From: Chthonomonadales bacterium
GTDB lineage: Bacteria; Armatimonadota; Chthonomonadetes; Chthonomonadales; CAJBBX01
Assembly: GCA_020849275.1 (NCBI GenBank)
Contig: JADLGO010000046.1
Span: 1-64,000, forward strand
DNA: 64,000 nucleotides
Direction: 5' to 3'
Within the stretch, counting starts at the first letter, position 1. Each line of letters starts with the position of its first letter. Under the pieces are notes generated by a model, which was not told where the DNA came from, made no database searches, and saw nothing but the letters and a program-made list of their open reading frames with translations. Positions 40,291 through 48,672 of the stretch are shown in pieces. Both the position numbers and the translations under genes were made by a program.

Positions 40291-40756
40291 TCTTGCTGTT
40301 CTGCTTCTCGACGCCGCGCGCCATCATGCACATGTGACGCGCCTCAACGACGACCCCAACGCCCTTCGGCCGTAGCGCGTCCTCGAGCGCGGTCGCTACC
40401 TGCACCGTCATGCGCTCCTGCACCTGGAGCCGACGCGCAAACACGTCGACGAGGCGCGCGAGCTTGCTGACCCCGATGATGCGCCCGGCGGGCAGGTAAG
40501 CGATGTGCACCTTTCCGAAGAACGGCAGCAGATGGTGCTCGCAGAGGCTGTAGAACTCGATGTTGCTTGCCATCACCAGGTCCTCGTAGTCCTCGGCGAA
40601 GACCGCGCCGTTCAGCACGCCCGTCACGTCCTGGGCGTAGCCGCGCGTCATGTAGCGCAGCGCCTCGGCCGCGCGGTGCGGGGTCTTGCGCAGGCCCTCG
40701 CGTGCCGGATCCTCGCCGACCTCGCACAGGATCCGCTCGTACAACTCCTCCAGCAC
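40199..40756 (-). CDS. folE: GTP cyclohydrolase I
   Basis: The 185-residue protein has the GTP cyclohydrolase I features: REGLRKTPHRAAEALRYMTRGY near residue 20, the zinc ligands in EFYSLCEHHLLPFFGKVHIAYLP near residue 70 (Cys and His) and ARHMCMMARGV near 140 (second Cys), with VSKLARLVDVFARRLQVQERMT and KGVGVVVEA. It converts GTP to dihydroneopterin triphosphate, the first step of folate or tetrahydropterin synthesis. The N-terminus is short, as in bacterial enzymes. It is downstream of a RibD C-terminal-type reductase on the same strand (35 bases apart). Its 3' end overlaps the end of the CapD-type gene. Confidence 0.96.
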   Translation of the reverse strand: MLEELYERILCEVGEDPAREGLRKTPHRAAEALRYMTRGYAQDVTGVLNGAVFAEDYEDLVMASNIEFYSLCEHHLLPFFGKVHIAYLPAGRIIGVSKLARLVDVFARRLQVQERMTVQVATALEDALRPKGVGVVVEARHMCMMARGVEKQNSKITTSEMRGHFRDHRPTRDEFLNLLALEKGV

Positions 40757-40791
40757 GAGCCCTCTCCCTCTCGCCGGCAGGCGGCCGACGC

Positions 40792-41529
40792 CTAGACCGC
40801 GCCCCGACCGGCGCAGCGGTAGCGCAGGTACAGCTCATCACCGTCGGCATACGCCGATACCAGGGTCAGCGAGGCATACTCGGTGCCCGGGAGCCCCTCG
40901 CCGTCCACCACCGTTGGCCGCGTCGCGCCGCCCTTCAGACGCGGCGCGACCGTGATGAAGAACTCGTCCACGAGCCCCGCCGCCAGAAACGCCGCGTTCA
41001 CGCTCGGCCCGCCCTCCACCAGCAGGTGTTGCACCCCGAACTCGTCGGCAAGCACGCGCGCGACCTGCCGGACGTCCACCTCGCCGCCCGGGACCGTACG
41101 CAGCAAGGCGGCGGCCTCGATCGCCGCGCGGCGCGCGGACGCGATGCCCTCCGGCGCAAACACGATCGCCCGCCCCGGAGCGTCGGTGAACAATCGGTTG
41201 TCGAGCGGCAGGTCGCCTCCGCGGGTCAACACGGCGCGGCGCACCTCCGCCGGATAGACCAGGTTGCTTACCCGAACCGTCTGCGCGCCCACGAGCACGG
41301 CGTCGGCGCACTGCTGGAGCCGCCGCATCAGCAGATGGTCCGTCGGCCCCCCCAGGCCCTTCGCCGTCGTGCCGCGCGGCCCCAGAAGCGTCTTGCCGTC
41401 GACGGTCGCGACCATGTTGAAGTAGATGTGCGGGCGGCCCTTCGGGGGAGAGGGGAACGCGGCGTCCACATAGAGGCCCGCGGGATCGCCGCCGGCGCCG
41501 GTCCTGTCAAGTAGTCGTTCAAGGCTCAA
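40792..41529 (-). CDS. Stand-alone RibD C-terminal-domain reductase
   Basis: The 245-residue protein is a DHFR-like-fold reductase of the RibD_C family: PHIYFNMVATVDGKTLLG near residue 33 (the 'DGK' substrate/NADPH loop), LLMRRLQQCADAVLVGAQTVRVSN, and LLVEGGPSVNAAFLAAGLVDEFFITVAPRLKGG near 170. No deaminase domain is attached. Such stand-alone proteins reduce the pyrimidine 5'-phosphate of riboflavin synthesis or, in some lineages, act on dihydrofolate-like pterins. It sits directly upstream of folE in the same direction, which suggests a pterin role, but riboflavin synthesis is equally possible from the sequence. Confidence 0.85.
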   Translation of the reverse strand: MSLERLLDRTGAGGDPAGLYVDAAFPSPPKGRPHIYFNMVATVDGKTLLGPRGTTAKGLGGPTDHLLMRRLQQCADAVLVGAQTVRVSNLVYPAEVRRAVLTRGGDLPLDNRLFTDAPGRAIVFAPEGIASARRAAIEAAALLRTVPGGEVDVRQVARVLADEFGVQHLLVEGGPSVNAAFLAAGLVDEFFITVAPRLKGGATRPTVVDGEGLPGTEYASLTLVSAYADGDELYLRYRCAGRGAV

Positions 41530-41556
41530 GGCGACCCTCCGCCGTGGCCGCGGCCT

Positions 41557-41585
41557 TTGACCCGCCGCGCTTCTTGTGCTAGAAT
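41557..41585 (+). promoter_or_regulatory. Sigma70-type promoter of the rhomboid gene
   Basis: TTGACC (41557-41562) and TAGAAT (41580-41585) are 17 bases apart. Transcription would begin only about 15 bases before the GTG start of the rhomboid gene. Confidence 0.7.
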
Positions 41586-41606
41586 CGCTCCAGGGAGACT
41601 CCAGGG

Positions 41607-42347
41607 GTGATCCCGCTCAAAGACAACATCCCAACGCGGCGCTTCCCCATCGTAAGCGTCGCGCTCATCGTCCTCAACGTGCTCGTCTTCCTGGCGGATC
41701 GCCTCACAGGCCACTACCAGGTTCTGCGCGTGCTGACGCCGGGCGGAATCGCCCAGGTGCCGCGCTTCGTGGGCGGTCTCTCGGAACACTACGCGCTTGT
41801 GCCCGCCGAAGTTTCCGCTGACCTCGCCACCGCCTGGCCCACGATCCTGGCCTCACAGTTCCTGCACGCCAACTGGCTCCACATCGGCGGCAACATGCTC
41901 TACCTCTGGATCTTCGGCAACAACGTCGAGGATGCCGTGGGACGCGCGCGGTTCGTCCTGTTCTACCTGCTCTGCGGCACTGCGGCGGCCTTCGCCCACA
42001 TCGCCAGCGAGCCCGGCTCACCGATCCCCACCGTGGGCGCGAGCGGCGCCGTTGCCGGCGTCATGGGCGCCTACGTGGTGCTCTACCCGCGCGCGCAGGT
42101 CCTGGCCATCGTGCCGGTGTTCGTCATCGGAACGCTGATGGAGGTGCCCGCGCTCATCGTAATCGGGTTCTGGGCGCTGCTGCAGGTCGTCAACGCCCGG
42201 TGGCTGGGCGGCGGCGAGGTGCTCGGCGGCGGCGGCGTGGCCTACTGGGCACATGTCGGCGGGTTTGCCGCCGGCATCGTGCTGATCCTCCTGCTGGGCG
42301 GCCGTCGCCTCGTCGACCACCAGCGGCGCCGGACCTTCGAATACTGA
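41607..42347 (+). CDS. Rhomboid-family intramembrane serine protease
   Basis: The protein has 246 residues, starts at a GTG and has about six or seven membrane segments. The catalytic pair is visible: Ser in PTVGASGAVAGVMGAY near residue 145 and His in YWAHVGGFAAGIVLIL near 215. The L1 region FLHANWLHIGGNMLYLWIFGNNVED with its HxxxN is typical. It cleaves transmembrane segments of membrane proteins; its targets are unknown. It is followed by DUF5693, csaB and the beta-barrel gene in the same direction with short gaps, so it may belong to a cell-envelope unit. The ribosome-binding site is weak and the leader very short. Confidence 0.9.
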   Translation: MIPLKDNIPTRRFPIVSVALIVLNVLVFLADRLTGHYQVLRVLTPGGIAQVPRFVGGLSEHYALVPAEVSADLATAWPTILASQFLHANWLHIGGNMLYLWIFGNNVEDAVGRARFVLFYLLCGTAAAFAHIASEPGSPIPTVGASGAVAGVMGAYVVLYPRAQVLAIVPVFVIGTLMEVPALIVIGFWALLQVVNARWLGGGEVLGGGGVAYWAHVGGFAAGIVLILLLGGRRLVDHQRRRTFEY

Positions 42348-42381
42348 CGCCGCCGCGCCCGGCGCCCAGGGAGCCCGCTTC

Positions 42382-44376
42382 GTGAGAACCCGCGCCGTCG
42401 GTTTCCTCGTCGGCATCATCGCCGCCGCCACGCTTGCCGGGCTGTGGGCAGCCGTGCTGCGCCTGCGCGCCGAGGCAGCCAACCGCACGGTGGAGATCGC
42501 GCTCGACTACGATGAGCTGCGAAGCCTGGCGGACGTCTCCGGGCTGGCAATGCCCGTCGTCCTCGCGCGGTGCAGGAACGCCGACGTCACCGCAGTCGCG
42601 GTATCCGAGGACACCCTCTCCGACCTGATCGCTCGGGGCGAGCTCCTGCCGCGACGCCAGGGGGACGACACTCTTCTGACGGCCAGCTCGGCCGCGACTA
42701 TTGGGCGCGTGGTGGGAGCGATGGGCCTGCGCGGCCTGCGGCCCGCCACCGGCAGGGCCCGGGCGACATCGCTGGTGCGCGCCATGCCGTGCGTCGTGCT
42801 TCTCGGCCCGGAGGGAGGGCCCGCGGCTTTTCCCGGCGAGCTCGCCAGCCTGCGCGCGCTGAGCGTGGGCCTTGCGCCGGAGGCGCTTGCCGCGGTACGC
42901 GCCGCCGGCCTCGTCCCGGTGGCTCGCATCGCCAACTTCCCCCGCGCCTCTGCCGGCACGATGCGGGCGGTCCTCGCCGACCTGGCGGCGAGCGGCGTGG
43001 CGCTCGTGGTGATGGCCGGCACCGAGACGCTCGGCTTCCGCGGTCGCACGCCGGAGGCAGCCGAGGCGTTCCGGGCCACGGAGGTTCGGTGGGGTTCCAT
43101 CGAGTTCGGCAAGCAGAAGGGCGATGAGGCGCTGGCCCGGGCGCTCGGGGGCGCCTACGTGCGCGTCCACAGCATCAGCGAGGCCGAGATGGGCTCTCTC
43201 TCCCCGACGGAGGCCGTGGAGCGCTTCGTCCGCGCCGCCCGCGAGCGTAACATCCGCCTCTGCTACGTGCGCCTGATCACGATGGCCGGCAGCGACCCCC
43301 TGTCGGAGAACCTGGACTACGTGCGCGCCATCGAGCGCCAGATCGCCCGACGGGGCGAGATGACTTTCGGCCCGGCGATCCTCTTCCCGCCGACCGACGT
43401 CCCACGGTGGCTGTTCGGCGTCGTGGCGCTCAGCGCGGCCGCCGGCCTCGTGCTGGGGCTGCTGCGCCTCGGCGCGCTCGGGCCCGGCGCGGCGCTGCCG
43501 TCGTTCTTGCTACTGACACTCGTCTGCGTGGGCGCCGCTCTCGCGCCGGGCGAGACCGGACGCCGGCTGGTGGCCTTGCTTGCGGCGCTCGTCTTCCCCT
43601 CGCTCGCCTGTATGCGCGGCGACGTGCTGGGCACGCCGCTGGGCGGCCCGATCGCGAAGCGCTCCGGCGCCGACTTCCGCGGAGCGCTGGCCGGTCTGAT
43701 TACCGTAAGCGCGGTGACATCCCTCGGCGTCATTTCCGTAGTGGGAATGTTGGCCACGCGTCCGTTCATGCTGAAGGCCAGTCAGTTCCTCGGCATCAAG
43801 GCCGCCCACGGCCTTCCCATGTTGTTCATCGGCGCCCTTGCGGTGGTCGGCCTGCCCCCCGCCGGGCGGCTTCTGCGCGACGAATGGCCTCGGATGCGCG
43901 AGCGGATCGAGCACCTGCTCGCGGAGCCGGTGCGCCTCGGGTTCGTGGTCCTCGGCATCGTGGGGCTCGTGGCGGTCGTTCTGGCGCTGGCGCGCACGGG
44001 GAACGAACCCGGCGTCGGCGTCTCGGGGATCGAGTTGAGGTTTCGCTCGCTGCTTGACGCTCTGCTGCCCGTGCGGCCCCGCACGAAGGAGATGCTGATC
44101 GGCCACCCGGCCTTGCTGGTCGCCCTCGCCTTCCGCGGACGTCGCTGGTGGGCCGCGCCGCTCTTCGTGCTCGGCGTGATGGGCCAGGTGTCGCTGCTGA
44201 ACACGTTCTGCCACATCCACACGCCCCTCCTGCTCTCCGTGGTCCGGGCCCTCAGCGGGCTCGTGGTCGGCGGAGCCATCGGGCTCGCCGTGGCCTGGGT
44301 TATGCAGCGGTTGGGTGCCCGCGGGAGCGAGGAGCTCCGGCCGCCCCGTGAACGGGCCACGGCGGGACAGGGGTAG
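42382..44376 (+). CDS. DUF5693-family membrane protein
   Basis: This is a 664-residue protein that starts at a GTG after GGGAG. One membrane helix near the N-terminus is followed by a large extracytoplasmic domain of about 330 residues (LRSLADVSGLAMPVVLARCRNADVTAVAVSEDTL; later LVVMAGTETLGFRGR and IRLCYVRLITMAGSDPL). About eight membrane segments follow (LFGVVALSAAAGLVLGLLRL onward). This layout and the location just before csaB match DUF5693 proteins, which in Firmicutes also neighbour csaB. Function is not known. The gene pair suggests a step in building or exporting a pyruvylated wall polymer. It ends 14 bases before csaB. Confidence 0.75.
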   Translation: MRTRAVGFLVGIIAAATLAGLWAAVLRLRAEAANRTVEIALDYDELRSLADVSGLAMPVVLARCRNADVTAVAVSEDTLSDLIARGELLPRRQGDDTLLTASSAATIGRVVGAMGLRGLRPATGRARATSLVRAMPCVVLLGPEGGPAAFPGELASLRALSVGLAPEALAAVRAAGLVPVARIANFPRASAGTMRAVLADLAASGVALVVMAGTETLGFRGRTPEAAEAFRATEVRWGSIEFGKQKGDEALARALGGAYVRVHSISEAEMGSLSPTEAVERFVRAARERNIRLCYVRLITMAGSDPLSENLDYVRAIERQIARRGEMTFGPAILFPPTDVPRWLFGVVALSAAAGLVLGLLRLGALGPGAALPSFLLLTLVCVGAALAPGETGRRLVALLAALVFPSLACMRGDVLGTPLGGPIAKRSGADFRGALAGLITVSAVTSLGVISVVGMLATRPFMLKASQFLGIKAAHGLPMLFIGALAVVGLPPAGRLLRDEWPRMRERIEHLLAEPVRLGFVVLGIVGLVAVVLALARTGNEPGVGVSGIELRFRSLLDALLPVRPRTKEMLIGHPALLVALAFRGRRWWAAPLFVLGVMGQVSLLNTFCHIHTPLLLSVVRALSGLVVGGAIGLAVAWVMQRLGARGSEELRPPRERATAGQG

Positions 44377-44390
44377 GGGGCGGCGGCGCG

Positions 44391-45509
44391 ATGCGGCTGG
44401 CCCTCTCGGGCTACTACGGGTGCGGGAACACCGGCGACGAGGCGGTGCTCGACGGCATCGCGCGCTCGATGACGCTCCGGCGGCCCGACGAGCGGGTTGA
44501 CCTGGTCGTGCTGTCCGCTAGCCCGGACGACACGCGGAGGCGGCACGAGCTCGCGGCGGTCGACCGAATGAGCCTTCTGGCTGTGCGGCGGGCGCTCAAG
44601 ACGAGCGACCTGCTGATCTCGGGCGGCGGGAGTTTGCTGCAGGACGCGACGAGCCTGCGGTCGCTCCTGTACTATCTCTGGATCATTCGCCTGGCGGGGG
44701 TCTGCCGAACGCCCGTGATGGTGTACGCTCAGGGCATCGGGCCGCTACGGAGCCGGGCGGCCCGCGCGATCACGCGGGTCACGCTGAACCGCGCCGGCGC
44801 GATCACCGTGCGCGACGCCGACTCGGCCGCGTTGCTGCGCGCCATCGGGGTCACCCGGCCCCCGCTGGAGGTGACGGCCGATCCAGCGTTCGTGCTCGAT
44901 CCCGTCGGCCAGCCCGCGGCCGAGCGCGCGCTGGCCGACGCCGGGATCGAGCCCGGCGAGGCCGTCGTCGGCCTGGCGCTGCGCCCCGTGGCGAGCGGAG
45001 GGCCGTCGGCGAGCGTCGCCGGGCGCATCGCGGAGGCGCTCGCCAGGAGCACGGGCGCGCGCGTGCTCTTTGTGCCCATGCAGCCGCCCGGCGACGCGCG
45101 GCTGGCCGAGGAAGCGATGGCCGTCGCGCCCGCAGGCAGCGCCATGTTGCGGAGCGCGCTCGCGCCGCGCGAGACGCTGGCGGTCGTGGGACGCCTGGAG
45201 GGCCTGGTGGCCATGCGCTTGCACGCGCTCATCTTCGCCGCCATGGCGGGCGTACCGATGGTCGCGCTCGCCTACGACCCCAAGGTGGCCAGCCTGATGG
45301 CGGATCTTGGCCAGGCGCAACGCTGCCTGGACCTGGGCGCGGCACGGCCCGATGCCGTGGCGGCGGCCGTGGCCAGCGGTCTGGCGGATCGCGGGGACGT
45401 TCGGAGGGAGCTGCTCGGCCGCGCGGCAGTGCTTCGCGAGCGCGCCCTGGTGAATGCGGATCGAGCACTCGAGCTGGCGGGGGCCGGACAGACGGCCCGA
45501 CACCGTTGA
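44391..45509 (+). CDS. csaB: Polysaccharide pyruvyl transferase CsaB
   Basis: The 372-residue protein begins with LALSGYYGCGNTGDEAVLDGI, the signature of the CsaB pyruvyl-transferase family. SDLLISGGGSLLQDATSLRSLLYYLWI near residue 75 and VMVYAQGIGPLRS follow, then VMALRLHALIFAAMAGVPMVALAYDPKV-like sequence near 275 (here VAMRLHALIFAAMAGVPMVALAYDP). CsaB adds pyruvate ketals from PEP to a secondary wall polymer, which is the anchor for SLH-domain S-layer proteins. The gene sits between DUF5693 and a large beta-barrel gene, with small gaps. No SLH protein is in the window. Confidence 0.92.
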   Translation: MRLALSGYYGCGNTGDEAVLDGIARSMTLRRPDERVDLVVLSASPDDTRRRHELAAVDRMSLLAVRRALKTSDLLISGGGSLLQDATSLRSLLYYLWIIRLAGVCRTPVMVYAQGIGPLRSRAARAITRVTLNRAGAITVRDADSAALLRAIGVTRPPLEVTADPAFVLDPVGQPAAERALADAGIEPGEAVVGLALRPVASGGPSASVAGRIAEALARSTGARVLFVPMQPPGDARLAEEAMAVAPAGSAMLRSALAPRETLAVVGRLEGLVAMRLHALIFAAMAGVPMVALAYDPKVASLMADLGQAQRCLDLGAARPDAVAAAVASGLADRGDVRRELLGRAAVLRERALVNADRALELAGAGQTARHR

Positions 45510-45527
45510 CCGGAACGGGAAGGTGAG

Positions 45528-48500
45528 ATGCCGTTTAAGCCGCGCAAGTTCGTCGCGATGACCGTGACGGCCGCCCTCGTGGCCTGCGGCTCGCCTACCT
45601 ACGGGGCTGACACCCTGTGGGACCTTCTGCGCACCGACGGCCAGGGCGACGCGGAGAAGGGCGCCGCGCCGACCACCCCCGCGCAGGTAGCCCGGGCGGC
45701 GCCGCCCCCCGCGCCCCTCACGGCGCCGGATCCCGTCGCGAAGCCTGCCGGGCACCGCAGCGGCGGCTTCCTCGGCTTCTTCAGCCAGATCGGCCACACG
45801 CTGGAGCGGCTCGGCCACCAGACCAACTCCCGCATCAAGGTGCAGGGACAGCACTCGCTGGGCTTCCACATGGAGAACGTCTCCGGCAGCCGCGACTCCT
45901 ACGACAACTCCACCTATTACGGTCGGCGCGGACTGGGCGGCGGCTACAGCAACACGGACCTCACGCTCAACGGCAAGCTCTTCGGCGTCGTCAACTTCGA
46001 GACCCACTACAGCAACAGTCTCTACGGCAATCCTTACGATAATCGGGTCTCGCTGAACTACGCCACCCGGGGCCTCAAGCTGGACGCCGGCGACATCCAG
46101 GGCTCGCTGAGCGGAAACTCGCTCATCGAGTTCTCGCGCTCACTCAACGGCATGCAGCTTACCACCGATGTGCTGCGCGGCCTCAAGCTCACCACGCTCT
46201 ACTCCCGAACCAAGGCGCAGACGCGCACCGTGCTCATCAACGGCGCCAATCGGTCGGGCCCCTACTACGTCTATGCGGGCCAGGTGGTCGACGGAAGCGA
46301 GCGCGTGCGCGTCAACGATCGCGAGCTGGTGAAGGGCGAGGACTACACGCTGGACCCGTTCACTGGCGAGCTCAACTTCCTCAAGGGGATGATCGTCCAC
46401 GAGCTCGACACCATCGCGGTCACCTTCGAGACCTACGGCTACAACCAGTCCTCTGGCCTGTTGACCGGCTGGCGCGCCGACCTCAACGTGCTCAAGGGCG
46501 CGACCTTCGGCCTGACCTACATGACGCAGACGAGTAGCGGCGGCACGAAGAGCCGCTCCAAGACCGAGCAGTTTTATGGCTACAACAACGCGGCGACGCC
46601 CTACACGCTCGACTATCCCGTCGCCGTCACGCTGGTGAAGGACTCTCAGGGCAAGATCATCGGCGCGACGCCCACCTTCCCGATGACGGTGCTCATCGGG
46701 ACCCTGCCGCAGGTCTACGGCAACGACTACGTGGTGGACCCACTGCTCCCCAACCGTGTCTACTTCAAGCTGCCGATCCCGAGCACGCAGATCATCAAGA
46801 TCATCTACGTACCGGCCTACACCAACGAGACGCCAGGCAACCGCAGCGTCTGGGGCCTCGACAGCGACATCTCCCTCGGCGATCTCGGCACCCTCACCGC
46901 CGAGATGGCCTCCAGCCGCCTGGACATGTCGGGCGTGGGCGTGGGAGGGGGCGCCTGGCAGATCCGCAGCGATATGCGGTTCCTGGATGAGCGCCTGCAC
47001 TGGAACTGGAACCTGCGCAATATAGGCGCGGACTTCACCGCCGTGGAGAGCCCCGGATTCCGCCGCAACGAGCGCGGATTCACCACCGGGATCGACTATC
47101 AAGCCAACTCGCGGCTGAAGTTCTCGGCCACGCTGGAGCGCACCAAACGGCCCTCCTACGACTACAGCAGCCTGTACGGCGGGACGACGGGCATGGCGCG
47201 GTCACGCGGCCTCGACAACTTCAACCAGATGAACCTGGGCGCGAACTGGCAGATCGGCAAGGCCGGCACCCTCAACTTCACGCACAACGTGATGAGGACG
47301 GCCCTCGGACAGGGAGGACGCACGGAGTACCGAACCAACGCGCTCACGTTCAGCTACGTGCTCGGCCGGGTGAACCTCGACATGTCGGTCGGCCAGAACC
47401 ACAACCTCTCGGAGACGGTGTCGACGATCGGCACGAGTACCGGATCCGGCACGACGCCGACGGTGTCACGTTACGGCACCGATTCGTTCAACTCCCGCCT
47501 GAGCCTGCGCTGGCGCGCGGGCGAGCGGTTCTCGCTAGAGGGGATGTTCGCCAACAGCACCATGAAGAGCCTGGACGGCAACAGCAACACCGCTCAGGAC
47601 ATCCAGCTCACCGCCAACGTCGTGCCGCTGCGCAACATGCGCCTGACGCTCGGCTATCAGCTTCAGGACTCGGGCGGCTACTCGCTGTTCGGCACAAACG
47701 GCGGCCTCGCCGGCGCGACAGGGCCGACCCCGCTGGGAGTGGCGGCATCGCGGCAGATGCCCGGCGCCGGCGGCGGGCTGGACTACGGGAGCGGCGGATT
47801 CTACGGCGGCACGGGGTACAACACGGGGGGCGGCGGGCTACCCTACTACGGCGGCGGCTATAACAGCGGGATCGGCGGCTTCGGCAACTACAGCGGCGGG
47901 TTCTACTCGGGCGGCTACAGCAACTACGGCATCTCAAGCTTCGGAGGCAACTCGCGCGGCTTCAACGTCCTTCTCAACTACCAGCCCTGGCCTGCCCTCA
48001 CCTTCGACCTCAACTGGAGCACCTCGTCCAGCGAGGGCGCCTATCTCTACAACAGCCGCCGCAACGACGTCGCCTTCAACGTGAGCTACTCGGCGGGAGA
48101 GAACCTGACGCTGGCCAGCACGCTCAGCATGCAGAACGTCAGCTACATCGGCAGCACCGGCGGCACGAGCAGCAAGCTCCTCTTCCTTAACGCGCGCGCC
48201 AGGCCCTTCGGTCGGCTGGTCACCAACCTGAGCTTTCAGACCATGCAGACCTCCAGTACGGGCAACGCGACCGACACGGGCACGGGAGCGACCAACGGCA
48301 CGGGCACGGGTGGCTACGGGGGCGGCCTATCCGGCGGCTACGGAGGCGGTTATCCCACCTACTTCGGCTCCGGCAACACCAACCTGACCTCCTACGGCGT
48401 CCGCCTGGAGTACCCGGTGTGGCGCGGCAACAACCTGTTCCTCCAGTACGACAACGCCGACAGCACCGGCTACCTGGCCTCCATCCAGCGGACTCTGACC

Positions 48501-48647
48501 GTCGGGATGGCGTTCCCGCTCTCCAACAACATGCAGTTCACCCTTGGCTGGCGCAACCAGTCGTTCATCAGCCGCGACTACGCCACCAGCGGCAACTACA
48601 ACTATAGCGTGCGCTCGCTGGACGCGGACCTCGGCCTGCGGTTCTGA
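45528..48647 (+). CDS. Large outer-membrane beta-barrel protein, unknown family
   Basis: The 1039-residue protein has a signal peptide (cleavage near TYGAD, residue 26), a proline/alanine-rich linker and then about 900 residues of alternating aromatic/polar strands separated by turns. The sequence ends in SLDADLGLRF, a C-terminal Phe as in outer-membrane beta-barrels. Residues about 737-809 are a long glycine/tyrosine-rich run (FYGGTGYNTGGGG, FGNYSGGFYSGG), probably an extracellular loop. YVYAGQVVDGSERVRVNDRELVKGEDYTLDPFTGELNF near residue 250 looks like a domain between strands. Its ATG is 18 bases after csaB, following GGGAAGGTG. I do not recognise the family; transport, scaffold or secretion roles are possible. 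Confidence 0.75.
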   Translation: MPFKPRKFVAMTVTAALVACGSPTYGADTLWDLLRTDGQGDAEKGAAPTTPAQVARAAPPPAPLTAPDPVAKPAGHRSGGFLGFFSQIGHTLERLGHQTNSRIKVQGQHSLGFHMENVSGSRDSYDNSTYYGRRGLGGGYSNTDLTLNGKLFGVVNFETHYSNSLYGNPYDNRVSLNYATRGLKLDAGDIQGSLSGNSLIEFSRSLNGMQLTTDVLRGLKLTTLYSRTKAQTRTVLINGANRSGPYYVYAGQVVDGSERVRVNDRELVKGEDYTLDPFTGELNFLKGMIVHELDTIAVTFETYGYNQSSGLLTGWRADLNVLKGATFGLTYMTQTSSGGTKSRSKTEQFYGYNNAATPYTLDYPVAVTLVKDSQGKIIGATPTFPMTVLIGTLPQVYGNDYVVDPLLPNRVYFKLPIPSTQIIKIIYVPAYTNETPGNRSVWGLDSDISLGDLGTLTAEMASSRLDMSGVGVGGGAWQIRSDMRFLDERLHWNWNLRNIGADFTAVESPGFRRNERGFTTGIDYQANSRLKFSATLERTKRPSYDYSSLYGGTTGMARSRGLDNFNQMNLGANWQIGKAGTLNFTHNVMRTALGQGGRTEYRTNALTFSYVLGRVNLDMSVGQNHNLSETVSTIGTSTGSGTTPTVSRYGTDSFNSRLSLRWRAGERFSLEGMFANSTMKSLDGNSNTAQDIQLTANVVPLRNMRLTLGYQLQDSGGYSLFGTNGGLAGATGPTPLGVAASRQMPGAGGGLDYGSGGFYGGTGYNTGGGGLPYYGGGYNSGIGGFGNYSGGFYSGGYSNYGISSFGGNSRGFNVLLNYQPWPALTFDLNWSTSSSEGAYLYNSRRNDVAFNVSYSAGENLTLASTLSMQNVSYIGSTGGTSSKLLFLNARARPFGRLVTNLSFQTMQTSSTGNATDTGTGATNGTGTGGYGGGLSGGYGGGYPTYFGSGNTNLTSYGVRLEYPVWRGNNLFLQYDNADSTGYLASIQRTLTVGMAFPLSNNMQFTLGWRNQSFISRDYATSGNYNYSVRSLDADLGLRF

Positions 48648-48672
48648 GCGCGCCCCCCCCGCCCGCGACACC

